From Sanguinoderma infundibulare (Eukaryota; Basidiomycota; Agaricomycetes; Polyporales; Polyporaceae), in the NCBI GenBank assembly GCA_032821775.1, contig JAVLRN010000016.1, positions 248,001 to 312,000 on the forward strand: a stretch of DNA of 64,000 bases, read 5' to 3'. Both the position numbers and the translations under genes were made by a program. Every line of letters begins with the position of its first letter. Position 1 is the stretch's first letter. This document shows, piece after piece, positions 42,540-53,685 of this stretch. The notes below the pieces were generated by a model. That model made no database searches, was not told the DNA's origin, and worked only from the letters and a program-made list of their open reading frames with translations.

Positions 42540-43903
42540 ATGATGATTCTCAACAACCCCGACGATCCCGAGCAGATGAAGGGACCCCCCCTCCCCGAAA
42601 AACCTCAGGTATGTCTTATGTCTTTTAGTCCCCAAGCACCACCGCCGGGCCCACTAACGTCGAGTGTCTTCCACAGCACTCGGCTGAGCCGCTCCCTCCG
42701 CCCCCGCCGTACTCGCCGGCGTTGGGTTCGAGCTATGCCCCGCCGCGTGCGCCGATCCTGTCTCCGGCGGTGTCGCCTGCGGTGTCGGTCTTCCAGCCTA
42801 CGAACCTGCAGACGGTGAACCACTTCGAGCTATTCTCGAAACATGACGCCATCTCTGGTACGTGTCGTATCCTACCACTCATATTCATCCAACACCGGGG
42901 CGATCCTTCAAACCAACCCCTGATACCGTTGCGTCACCCTATATGCTGACCCAAAACTCTCGTTTCTGTTTATGCAGGAACGTACTTCATCGACCCAGAA
43001 CTGCCGTCCCCTATGGCGAAGCTGTCGAAGACTCTGCGCCGGAAACCGGACTCGGTCTGGGGCAAGCACAAGGGCCTCAAGAAGTCGAAGTGCTACCAGG
43101 AGCTGAACGCGTCCTTCCAGACGCGGCACGGGCACATCTCCCTCGACCTCGCCGTGCCATCGAGGGAGCCCGGGAATGCAAGCCCCTTCCCCGGCGACAA
43201 GCTGCCCGCGCGCGTGTACGTCGCGACGCGCCACGGGCGCATCAAGGTCGACATGGTGCGTTCCCTCCTTTCCTCGGATCGGAATCCGCGCATGTTCGAT
43301 TGCTGACACTGCCGTTGGGGGGGCTCGCAGCACGAAGTTCGTCCGTCCCGCTCGCTCGACCTGCACGTCGAGTCGCGCCACGGGCGCATCAGCATCCTCC
43401 TGCCCCCGACGTTCGACGGCCCGCTCGTCGTGCACACGCGCTCGCTCGGCGCCGTGCGCTTCCTCCCGCACTTCGCCGCCCGCGCGCGCACGATCCGCGC
43501 GACCGACAGCGAGACCGTCGTGCTCGTCGAGTCCCCCCTCGCCTCCCGCCACTCCTCCTCCTCCATACCTGTCCACGGCGCGAAGCAGCTGAGCGAGCTC
43601 GCGGGCGCGAACGCGGACCGGTGCCTCGTCCGCACGCGCCACGGGAGCATCACCATCGGGATCAGCGGGCTGGACAGGATCGAGGAGCCCGCGCAGGGCG
43701 GGACGATCTTCGAGAAGCTCGGCCGGTTCTTGGAGACGCAGGGCAAGGCGTTCGGGCAGTACGTCGAGAAAAAGACGCAGGAGTGGGCGCAGGGAACAGA
43801 CACGAAGGGGCCTCTCGGGGAGGCACAAGGGCGGTTCCCGCATGAGCGGTACGAGGCGATGCGTCGGGCTAGCGTGGGGAGTGCTTTCCCCGAGAGGCGT
43901 TGA
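42540..43903 (+). CDS. DUF7330-like protein
   Basis: Exons 42540-42608, 42677-42857, 42978-43255 and 43331-43903 join in phase to 367 codons. The first ATG of the pair at 42540/42543 was taken. The N-terminus is Pro-rich (EPLPPPPPYSPALGSS). The body has repeated short beta-type units built around RHG: QTRHGHISLDL, ATRHGRIKVDM, ESRHGRISILLPPTFDGPL and RTRHGSITIGISGLDR. Such a ladder with polar turns is the pattern of the basidiomycete DUF7330 family and of adhesin-like beta repeats. There is no signal peptide or membrane segment, so it is likely intracellular. The C-terminal tail is helical (KLGRFLETQGKAFGQYVEKK). Function unknown; the family name is given from memory of the pattern. Confidence 0.7.
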
Positions 43904-45105
43904 GGGGCGGTGGAGGAGGTCCGGAGGACAAGGTCAATGTTGACGGCCCGGTGCGGTCCGATTTCGCTCTCGTTTGTAACTTATGCTGAAGGGCGTCTAG
44001 TGTGTAACTCTCCTTGACTGTTATTGTTGTACTTCTAGCTCTATGCACCACGGAAGGGACTTTAAAGCTTGTTGCTACCATATAACACTTTGCGAATTCA
44101 AGGACGACCAGTTATTCGAATTGTACACCTAAACTTTGCATTTGGACGGGCCGACTCAAGAGTCTGCGCGACTTGCTGCACTGGATCAAGACTCAGCCGT
44201 TTTGATAAACTATGCCAAGGTAACGCGTTCAGTATCATTCTACCTGTGCGAAGAACGATGCTCACTGGTTGTATATTGATATGCATCAGCAGGATGCCTC
44301 GCCATTCGAACGAAAAACCCGAGTCTTCGCGTATCAACGAACTCGAGCCCGGCCTCTGCCAGCGCAACGCATTTGTTCAAGAGGCGAACCGTGTTTCATG
44401 CGAATCCAGTTCATCTGATGTTCAAATACTCCCAGAGCCATCTGATGTGAACGTCGATAGCGGCGGTGTTCTCTGCACATCGGTCTCGAGTTCATGAATC
44501 TGTGAGAAAGGATGGACTCCATCTCTCTTCATCTCCATCTCCGCATTCGCCGATGCTGTTATGGGGACTGTGTTTCGAAGGACTGGTCGCTTGATTTGGG
44601 TGCGTATCGACGCTTCTTGAAGTGCGATACCGCCGAGGTTGTGTCTTGGCGATGCTGACTGGACTTTCTGTCTAGGACATCTCGGTATTCGCAGATGGTT
44701 CCCATGAGGTTGTCTGCGGATGCAGTACTTGTGCGCTAATGGTGGTGGTTGTGGGTTTTGTCGTTCTACAATATCGATACATTGCCGTTGATTACAAAGT
44801 TCCCAGGGATATCACCTTCAAGCCACAGCTCATTTAGCTGACGTTAGTATGTTCAGCCCGTCCAGAGACTTCTGACACACTGATCCCCAATACGAAGACA
44901 TCTTCTCACCCGAGCAATTTCATTACCCAACGATACGTAAACTTCCCATGTTGCGTGGTGAGCGTACTTCTACGCTTCGACGAAAATCCGACATGACCGG
45001 AGTTCACAGGTAAACTCCCTGCGATTATGAGCATGACGATCGTGGTCTAGGCGACACAGCAAGCTGCGACATTTATTACCCTTCAGTGGGAAGCCTCGTG
45101 GTTGC
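43904..45105. other. Intergenic region
   Basis: No gene seen. Short frames at 44069-44497 lack any domain. A TATATAA at 45106-45112 marks the promoter of the next gene. Confidence 0.5.
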
Positions 45106-45112
45106 TATATAA
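45106..45112 (+). promoter_or_regulatory. TATA box of the membrane-protein gene
   Basis: GCTATATAACGG is 57 bp before the first downstream ATG (45169), supporting that ATG as the start. Confidence 0.5.
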
Positions 45113-45168
45113 CGGAACTTTAAGGTGATTAAGCCGCCAGCTACGCCTACTCGCTGCGTTCCAAGTCC

Positions 45169-46063
45169 ATGTGCTGCAACAGCGCCACCCACTCTGAATC
45201 CGTCCATCCAATGCCTGCCTCGCTAATTTCCTCCTATTCTGGGGTGCAGGTTCATCCCATCTCCCCGTCGCCCATCCCAAACTCGGCCGTTATGCCACTG
45301 GGACGCTGGTATCTAAACATTCTTGAAGGTCGCGGGAATGGCGGGAATGGCGGAAACGGTGGGACCGTCATCGACAACAACGGCAATGGAAGCATAAGCA
45401 ACGGGAACGGCGGAAATGGTGGAGACAGTGGTTCAGATCCCGCAGGCGAGCTCAGCATCGGCGCTGTTATTGGGATCGTCGTTGTGACGGCCCTGGTGGC
45501 GATCTGCTTGACTTCGGCGGTCTTCCTGTGCAAGATGCGGGAGCGGAAGAAAAGGCACACTGCTTCCGTGCATGTAGAAGGTGCGTGAAAGCTCGTTCGT
45601 GTTCTCTTTGGAACGGTCCTCAGGCTCTATAAACTCACTTGTTGGCAGGGGCTCCCGTACGTCGGCAAAGGTCCCGCAACCCTAGAGCCGACCTCAGTGT
45701 ATCGTCCTCGACTCCTGTTCGTGGCGAGGAGAGGTGGAGCACAGAGGGCACTGTATTGAGTAGTAAGTCGAGCTACTCCGTGCGGGGTTCAAGTGCGTAA
45801 AACTGATGATCACAGCACCTCATCCCGGTTCCCTTGCGTCTCGACCTCTGTACGCATCTGCCCCAACAAGCGAATTCTCTGCTTATGGGCGCACGGGGAA
45901 CGTAGTCAGAGACACCGGAATTTCAACAATGAATCCCGGCGGGAGACGGCTCGATTTGGAGGCAGGAGCCCGGACGAAGTTGGCTAACGGTGGGAGGCCG
46001 GGAAAGATTCGCATAACACCTGGTGGATCTGCTCTTCCTCCCGCATATTCATCCCGCTCGTGA
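45169..46063 (+). CDS. Single-pass membrane protein with Gly/Asn-rich stalk
   Basis: Exons 45169-45580, 45649-45762 and 45816-46063 join in phase to 258 codons. There is no N-terminal signal peptide. A Gly/Asn repeat stretch (GNGGNGGNGGTVIDNNGNG) is followed by an acidic spacer and one membrane segment (AVIGIVVVTALVAICLTSAV, about residues 102-124), a Cys, and a basic stop-transfer MRERKKRH. The remaining cytosolic tail is Ser/Arg/Pro-rich. This layout is common in small basidiomycete receptor-like or wall-sensor proteins, but no family is recognised. The second intron uses GTAAGT at 45763 rather than the GTGCGT at 45793, which would give a 23-nt intron. Confidence 0.6.
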
Positions 46064-46624
46064 TTATCGAAGATACGACCGTCGCTCAATCGTAGGCAGC
46101 GGACCATACAGTACTACAGGACTTACTTTACCCCGAATTCATCATTCATCATTCATCAAAACTCAGAGGTGCATTTAAAACTCGGAATTTTGCATTTCAA
46201 GGACAGCTTCAAACACACACAGCGTGTTGATACTCACCTGCCTTGAAATCATTTTTGGGATGGCTGATATATGATGATGTAATTAGCCGCATTTGGCAAT
46301 GTAGACGCTCATGGCAAAGGCGAAACTACGGATGAATACCGCTGCAGGACCTCGTCACCTCCCCATTAAGGCGAGTTTATAAGGCAATAGAGAGCATAGT
46401 AATTCTGAGAAATGCATGGGTATACATACAGATGCGAGCATAGAATAAATAGATAGCATAAGATAAGAGTCCGAGAGCAACTGTCCGTTAGATGTCAAAC
46501 CCACAGACAGCCAAAGCACAAAGAAAGCAAGAGACAGAGCGAGAGCGAGTTGTCCGTATGTCGACACAAAACGAAAGTGAAAGCGAAAGCGAGAACGATA
46601 GCGAGGACGGAAACGGCGTACCCC
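46064..46624. other. Spacer between the membrane-protein gene and the laccase cluster
   Basis: Contains a short tandem CATTCAT run (about 46141-46156) and, from about 46376, sequence shared with the downstream flanks of the other laccases (ATGCATG...ATGCGAGCA...AATA). GCGA-rich tracts lie at 46525-46605. It is probably the 3' region of the first laccase. Confidence 0.45.
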
Positions 46625-48972
46625 TTACGCGCGCGGCCGATAAGTACTATCGGGGATGCTGCGCAGGGATTCGGTGTACTCCGGGCAGAGGTCGTACCAC
46701 TCCTCTACGAAGGACCCGGTCAGCTCAGTTCGCACTCCAACTTAACGTACGGAATGCTGCTACTCACTAGGTGCCGGGTCCACGGCAGGGACGTCGAAAA
46801 TGTCCTCGGCGAGCACGGCGGCGAGGCCGAAGGCGAGGTGCCAGTCAATGTGACAGTGCACGAACCACGGGCCCGGGTTGTCGGTCTGCAAGTGCGAGGC
46901 AGAGAACGACTGTTAGCGATCTGCAGAAATGGAGGTGGAAACACAAGGGTGCTCACTCTGAAGCGGATTGTCACGTTGTCGGTTCCGCTGCCAATGCTCA
47001 CGACGTCGCGCCTAACGGGGTTCACGTAGTTCGGGGTAGCCTGTCCGGCGCTACGCACGACGGAGAACGAGTGCTATATGTCCATATGTTCAACCGTCAT
47101 ATCAAACACTAGAGAGAAGAACTGAGCACGCACCCCGTGCAAGTGGAGTGGGTGCGGGCCGCCTACTTCCAGCGCCGGGATGGTGATCTCGATGGTCGCG
47201 TTCCTCGGCAAGCCGTACACGCTCCCCTTGGGGAGGAGGTCCTGTGCCCGCTGCGCGCCACTCAGGATCTGCAGGAGGACGGGGAGTTCCGGGTTCACGT
47301 ATGAGTTGCCGCCGAGGCTGAAGGCGAACGTGCTTTTGTTCTAAAGTTTGCTCGATGAGTGCCCGCATGCCTAGGATGCAGAATGAAACGTACGAAACGT
47401 TGAAAACCGGGAACGAGGTTCAGAGCGTAGTCCACGCCGCCGACGCGAGGTTCCCCAGGCTGTGTGGCGCAGCGTCAATCAGCATACGTCGAGGATTGCA
47501 GATAAGACGGTACATACCGCGGCAGGGTTCGTCAAGGGGTGCAAGTTGTGCTCGAAGAGGGGGTTGACGGACTTCACCTCCTGCTCCTCGGGCTCCTCTT
47601 CCGGCGCGCCCTCGTAGCGCAGAATAGCAGAGTTGATCCCATTTGCGTGACCCAGCGCACTGTCGTTTAGCATGACGTTCGGGAGAGCGCGGATCCAGTA
47701 GTTGTTGATCTCCTGGTTCGCGTTCAACTGCCGGAATCCAAGCGAAACGTCAACGCCAAATGAAGCTCGGAGATAGACGACGCGAGCTTACAACGAACGA
47801 GTACCGCTGAGCCGGGAAGATCTGGATCTCATCGACAGTGAGCGGGACGGTGTTCTGGCCGTCAGCCTCGATGACGGTCATGGAGTGCCCCGCGATCGAG
47901 AATTTGTAGTTGGGATCGCAGGAGATACTGACGAGGCGGAACCGGTAGCTGGAGAGAATATGGGCCACGATCAGACGATTCGGGGACAGAACGATCAAGA
48001 AATGGCACACACCGCTTTCCCTGCGTCACCCGGATGACTGCCAGCTCAGACGTCGCGTTCTGCGACCAGCGTCCCACTCCGTTGATCAGGTTGGAGTCCG
48101 CCCTCCTGCAGGTCGCGCCAGCGTCAAAATGTGCTCGTGAACACTAAGACCCAAACTTACGGAGCAAGACCCGAAGCAATCCAGGCAGGAGCGGTGACAT
48201 GGTACCAGTCCGCGAGCGTAATGACGGTGCTTTCTGTAGACTGGTGAGCATCTCGCGAACGCCGGAGGATTGTCAGCCGCATACCGTCGTCGACATCATA
48301 CAGCTGCGCGTGCGGGTCGTTCGGGTCGTAGATCACGACTGGCCCCCGCAGCCCGTCGCAGTACTGAGCCTCGAGGTGACTGTGGTACCAGTACGTCCCT
48401 GTCGACGTGCGTGTGAGTAAATGAATGTCCGCTCCGGAATAAGATCCTCAGATTTGACGTACCGGCGATATTCGTTGTGTCGAAGCGGTATTCGAATGCC
48501 GACCCAGAAACGATGGGGCATTGTGTGACGAAGCTGGCTCCATCCGCCCAGTTGGTGGTGCGTTGAGGGATGCCGTGCCAGTGCTGCCATACAACACGTG
48601 CTTAGTGCCGACTCCGAACGACGTAATTTCGAAAGGGGACTTACAATGCCGGTGGCCGTCAGCATGGACTTGTCGACGAGCGTGTTCTTGACATTGATCT
48701 TGAAGAAATCGCCCTGTTAAGAGCCGGAAGGCAGACGTGGATCAAGAGCAAATGAGCACGGATGTCGCGAGTGGACGTACCTCATTTCCGACGATGAGTG
48801 GACCGGGGAAGGTATCTTCAGCCAGAACCGCGTTGCGAGCGAAGCCGTCCGGGGAGATGACGGCGTTCGTGATCTTCAGGTCGGTGACCGGGCCAATCTT
48901 GCCGAGGGAGAACGGGGCGATGGCGACGAGGGAAAGAACGGCGAGGTTGCGGAACGCGTTGCTCTTTGCCAT
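46625..48972 (-). CDS. Laccase (multicopper oxidase), cluster copy A
   Basis: Thirteen exons: 48972-48781, 48713-48645, 48583-48463, 48398-48285, 48233-48161, 48105-48013, 47948-47792, 47727-47518, 47459-47394, 47340-47134, 47073-46957, 46885-46768 and 46704-46625. They join in phase to 539 codons. A signal peptide ([20 protein letters not shown]) precedes mature [10 protein letters not shown]. Copper ligands: HWHG (88-91), WYHSHL (131-136), HPLHLHG plus next-exon H (428-435), HCHIDWH (483-489). Cys484 is the type 1 copper ligand and the axial position is Leu494. It oxidises phenols with reduction of oxygen to water outside the cell, for lignin or phenolic turnover. It differs from the usual HLEAGF in reading HLAFGL after the last copper motif. 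Confidence 0.93.
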
Positions 48973-49469
48973 GGTTGCTTGTCTACGGCGGGTGGGCTGA
49001 GCGGGACGAGGCCTGGATACCGTCGCTCTTGACTTGCTTTTTGTTCTCCGGCGAGTAAGGGTCCCCGTGGGTCCGAGAGAGCACCGAGCCGAGAGAGCAC
49101 CGAGGAAAGAGGGCGGGAATGTCGTGGGGGAACAGCACGATAGAAGCATAGCCGTAGCAGGCCATTTTAAGTGAGGTTGGAGGTTGGAAGGGCTGACCTG
49201 TTAGCCATACGATCAAAGGACAGCCTTAGGGGCACTTTCACCGATCGCGGCGAGGCGAGCTGTGACGGCTGGCATGGTTGAAAGCCTCATGACGCAAATG
49301 ACGCAAACGACTTGGCTTGAGCCCAGCCTCAGGGTGCGGTTCAAGTTGAAGTTCATAGGAGACTGAGGAGGAGGTGTTGGTGGAGGATCTGGACTGAGAT
49401 CAGTGTTCAGTTGATAAGCGCTGCCACCATCCGCATTTGGTAACCCAGACGCTCGGGCGGTGGCCGCCT
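48973..49469. other. Upstream region of laccase A
   Basis: Holds the promoter of laccase A. The segment 49408-49456 (CAGTTGATAAGCGCTGCCAC and onward) is repeated upstream of laccase C at 53164-53212. No gene is seen. Confidence 0.5.
49408..49456 (+). repeat. Duplicated upstream segment, copy 1
   Basis: About 49 bp starting CAGTTGATAAGCGCTGCCAC and ending CCCAGACGCTC matches 53164-53212 with two differences. Confidence 0.7.
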
Positions 49470-49754
49470 GGGTAAGCTCATTTTTCACGTTGATCTTGAA
49501 GTGGTCGCCCTGTGGATAGTCGCAAGGGGTGAATAAAAGCACAGACTGGGAAGAATGCGATTGAAAACACTTCATTGCGGATGATGAGTGGTCCGGGAAA
49601 GGTACCTCCTGCAAGAACGGTGTTGCGAGGGAAGCCGTCAGGAAGACGACAGCCGCTCACGACTTCCAGGTCGTTGACCGGACCAATCTTGCCCAGGGAG
49701 CATCGGGCGACGTCTGACAGGCAAAGAACGATGGGGCTGTTGAATTTAGCGGTA
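49470..49754 (-). pseudogene. Laccase remnant, exons 1-2 only, cluster copy B
   Basis: Exon 1 (49754-49571) encodes [20 protein letters not shown] and [18 protein letters not shown]. Exon 2 (from 49509) encodes [14 protein letters not shown], after which similarity stops. The start codon position reads ACC, and the exon 1 donor is GTGTTT in place of the GTACGT of the other copies. No copper motif is present. It is most similar to copy D in these exons ([10 protein letters not shown]) and marks a former gene, lost by deletion up to the duplicated segment at 49408-49456. Confidence 0.85.
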
Positions 49755-50485
49755 GAGGTTTGTGGCCGGTGGGTGGGTTGAGAGTCGACCGAGGTGCGAC
49801 TCGGAGGGGGTCGAGGCTGGCCATAATACTGTCTACTTGATCTGCCTTTCTGCTCCCCAGATTCTCGAGTCAGAGAGAGCATCGAGGCGGAGTGCGGGAC
49901 TATCCTTAGAGCTCCACTTCATCTAGGAAAAAGCAGTGGGATCGAAGGACAGCCCTAGGGGCATGGTTACCGATTTGTTCCTGATGTGGAAGGAAAACAA
50001 TCACCATTTAGTCTCGCAACCATGCTACACACCCTCTGCAGAGGAATTCGATTATTAGATGTAGAGGCAGCCATCCGTAGCATGTCCCGGAATTCTGTCG
50101 TGGAATTCACAGTGCAAACATGCAAACTTCCGGTGAGGACTCGGAGGGACGCCTTGAATGTATCGAGTTTCCTACGTGACAGCCCATTCTCTGGCAGATC
50201 CCACTGCAGGAAAAGTCTGAGTGTAAAGCACAAGGGAGAGCATAGCGATTCTGATTCATGCATGATTAGTAGCAGACATATGCGAGCATATAATAAATAC
50301 ATGTGTATAAGATATAAGTTCGAGAGCGAGACGAGAGCAACTGCCCAGTCGATGTGAACTACACAAGACAGCCAAAGCACAAGGAAAGCGAGAGACAGAG
50401 CGAGAGCGAGTCGTCCGTGTGTAAACACGAAACGAAAGCCAAAGCGAGAACGATAGCGAAAACGGAAGGGGGGGGGAAAGACCCC
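49755..50485. other. Spacer between laccase remnant and laccase C
   Basis: Left part is the remnant's former promoter; right part (about 50228-50480) is the 3' flank of laccase C, sharing ATTCATGCATG...CATATGCGAGCA and GAGCGAGAGCGAG tracts with the flanks of copies A and D. No gene. Confidence 0.5.
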
Positions 50486-52784
50486 TTACGCACGCGGCCG
50501 ATAAGTACTATGGGGGGTGCCGCGCAGGGAATCGACATACTCGGGGCAGAGGTCGTACCATTCCTCTACGGAGAAGTGAGGACGGGTCAGTTCGCGCTCT
50601 GAATTCACACAACCGTACGAAATGCTACTCACTGGGGGCGGGGTCTACGAGAGAGACGTCGGGAATATCCTCGGCGAGCACGACGGCGAGGCCGGTGGCG
50701 AGGTGCCAGTCAATGTGACAGTGCAGGAACCACGGGCCAGGGTTGTCAGTCTGCACGAATGAGAACGAAAACGTTTGTCAGGAACTGCAAAAGAGCAGGT
50801 GCACACACGTACGGCTGCTTACCCTGAATCGGATCGTGACGTTGTCGGTTCCCCCGCCGATGCTCACGACATCGCGCCTAACGGGGTTCATGTAGTTCGG
50901 GGTCTCCTGGCCGGCGCTTCGCACGACGGAGAATGCGTGCTGTACATCCGAATGTCAGCCGTCAGCATCTCAAACACGAAAGAAAAGAACTGAGCACGCA
51001 CCCCGTGCAAGTGGAGCGCATGCGGGCCGCCTATGTCCAGCGCCGGCATGGTGATCTCGATGGTCGCGTTCCTCGGCAGGCCGTACACGCTCCCCTTGGG
51101 GAGGAGGTCCTGTGCCCGCTGCGCGCCACTCAGGATCTGGAGGAGGATGGGGAGTTCCGGGTTCACCCATGACTTTTCGCCGAGGCTGAACTGGAGCACG
51201 CTGTCGTTCTAGAGTTTGGTCGATGAGTGGTCTGGAGCCTAGGATGCAGAACGAGAGACGTACGAAACCAGGCACGAGGTTAAGAGCGACGTCCGCGCCG
51301 CCGACGCGAGGTTCCCCAGGCTGTGTAGCGCAGCATCAATCAGCACATGTCGAGGATTGCAGATAAGACGGTACATACCGCGGCAGATTCCGTCAAGGGG
51401 TGCAAGTTATACTCGAAGAGGGGGTTGACGGACTTCACCTCCTGCTCCGGGGGTTCCTCTTCCGGCGCGCCCTCGTAGCGCAGAATAGCAGAGTTGATCC
51501 CGTTTGCGTGACCCAGCGCACTGTCGTTTAGCATGACATTCGGGAGAGCGCGGATCCAGTAGTTGTTGATCTCCTGATTCGCTTCCAGCTGCCGGAATCC
51601 ACGGGAAAGTGAGCCTCAATTAAAGCGTGGAGATAGATGACGCGAGCTTACAACGAACGAGTATCGCTGAGCCGCGAATATCTGAATCTCATCGACGGTG
51701 AGCGGGACGGTGTTCTGGCCGTCAGCCTCAATGACGGTCATGGAGTGCCCCGCGATCGAGAATTTGTAGTTGGGATCGCAGGAGATACTGACGAGGCGGA
51801 ACCGGTAGCTGGAGAGAATATGGCCCACGATCAGACGATTCGGGGACAGAACGATCAAGAAATGGCACACACCGCTTTCCCTGCGTCACCCGGATGACTG
51901 CCAGCTCCGACGTCGGGTTCTCCCACCAGCGTCCCATGCCGTTGATCAGGTTGGAGTCCGGCTTCCTGCAGGTTGCGCTGGCGTCAAAACGTGCTCGAGA
52001 AGGCTGAAGGCCTAATGCTTACGGAGGACGATGCGAAGCAAGCCAGGCCGGAGCGGTGACATGGTACCAGTCTGCGAGCGTGATGACGGTGCTTTCGTCG
52101 TCGACATCATACAGGTGCGCGTGAGGGTCGTTCGGGTCGTAGACGACGACTGGACCCCGCAGCCCGTCGCAGTACTGCGCCTCGAGGTGACTGTGGTACC
52201 AGTAGGTCCCTGTCGACGCGCGTGTGAGTAAATGGGTCACCGCTTCGGAACACAAGCCTCGGGTTGACGCACCGGGGATGTTTTCTGTATCAAAACGGTA
52301 TTCGAATGCCGACCCAGAAATGATGGGGCATTGAGTGACGAAGCTGGCGCCATCCGCCCAGTTGGTGGAGTGTTGAAGGAGGCCGTGCCAGTGCTACCAT
52401 GCGACACACGCTCAGCGCCGACTCCGAACGATAAATTTTCGAAAGGGGACTTACAATGCTGGTGGCCGTCAGCATGGACTTGTCGACGAGCTTGTTCTCC
52501 ACGTTGACCTCGAAGAAATCGCCCTGTTAAGAGCCGAAAGGTAAGCGTCAATCAATAAAGCAAATGAGCATGGATGTCGCGATTGGACGTACCTCATTGC
52601 CGACGATGAGTGGACCGGGGAAGGTATTTCCAGCCAGAACCGCGTTGCGAGCGAAGCCGTCCGGGGAGATCACGGCGTTCGTGATCTTCAGGTCGGTGAC
52701 CGGACCGATCTTGCCGAGGGAGAGCCGGGTGATGGCAACGAGGAAAAGAAGGGCGAGGTTGCGGAACGCGTTGCTTTTGGCCAT
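50486..52784 (-). CDS. Laccase (multicopper oxidase), cluster copy C
   Basis: Twelve exons: 52784-52593, 52523-52455, 52393-52273, 52209-52023, 51965-51873, 51808-51652, 51588-51379, 51320-51264, 51208-51002, 50939-50823, 50750-50633 and 50565-50486. They join in phase to 536 codons. A signal peptide ([20 protein letters not shown]) is followed by [10 protein letters not shown]. All four copper motifs are present: HWHG, WYHSHL, HLHG plus H, and HCHIDWHL followed by ATGL. Exon 4 (187 nt) equals exons 4 plus 5 of copies A and D (114 + 73 nt), so one intron has been lost precisely. Near identity to copy A over exon 1 and exons 5-7 indicates recent duplication or gene conversion. Secreted phenol oxidase. 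Confidence 0.93.
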
Positions 52785-53685
52785 CGTAGGCGGTCGGAGG
52801 CGGGTGGGCTGGGCTGAACGAGGCCAGGGTACCGTTGCTCTTGGCCTGCTTTATGTTCTCTGGTGAGCAAGGGTCCCCGTCAGGTCAGAGAGAGCACCAA
52901 GCCAAGACAGCACCGAGGCAAGAGGGCGGTGGGGGGACAGGAACAGCACGATCGAAGGACAACCGCAGCGCGCCATTGGACAGCCCGAGGGGCACTTTCA
53001 CTGATTGTGGTGAGGCGGGTTGTGGCAGCTCGCATAGTCGACATGAGTGTGAAACTGCAGGCTATGATAGCCTCATGATGCAAATGAATCGGTTTGAGCC
53101 CAGCTTAGTGCAGTTCAAGTTGAAGTTCATGACCAAACGGAGGAGGAGGAGGAGATCAGGCTTCAGTTGATAAGCGCTGCCACGATCCGCATTTGGGAAC
53201 CCAGACGCTCAGGCAGTGGCCCTGCCTGGGCTCTGCTTCAGAGTCAAACCACGCATATCCTCGCCATCACACCGCCACGGTCATATTTGAGCGGGTCTTA
53301 GCGTTCTCTACTTCTTTGAGGATGGGGAAAACAGGGGTAGTTATGCTCCTAATGATGAAGAGTGCTCTTCGGCTTGCTGCCGTGGGATGCATTTAAGTCA
53401 ATGGTGGGCGGCAGCGGATGTGCCTGTCGATCGCCTTGCCTCAGCAACGACGCTTTCTCCAGATCTGACTGCAGGAGGGAATTTATAGCGCAAGATAAAG
53501 AGAATAGCACGATTCCGATTCATGCATGGGGTGACATACATATGCGAGCACAGAATAGATAAATAAACGTGTGTGCGATAGGATAGGACGACAGCGAGAC
53601 GAGAGCAACCTTCCACCAATATCAAACCAACTGGACAGCCGAACAAAAAGCGAGGAGGAGAGCGAGTCACGCACACCCAAAACTC
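52785..53685. other. Spacer between laccases C and D
   Basis: Right-to-left it holds the laccase C promoter, with a TATA-like CATAAAG at about 52853-52859 on the minus strand. It also has the duplicated segment 53164-53212 and the 3' flank of laccase D (about 53490-53680). No gene. Confidence 0.5.
53164..53212 (+). repeat. Duplicated upstream segment, copy 2
   Basis: Matches 49408-49456 (CAGTTGATAAGCGCTGCCAC start) with two differences; lies upstream of laccase C as the other does of laccase A. Confidence 0.7.

Noticed and set aside
45793..45815. 23-nt intron in the membrane-protein gene
   Set aside because: Too short; GTAAGT at 45763 with the same acceptor gives a normal 53-nt intron in the same phase.
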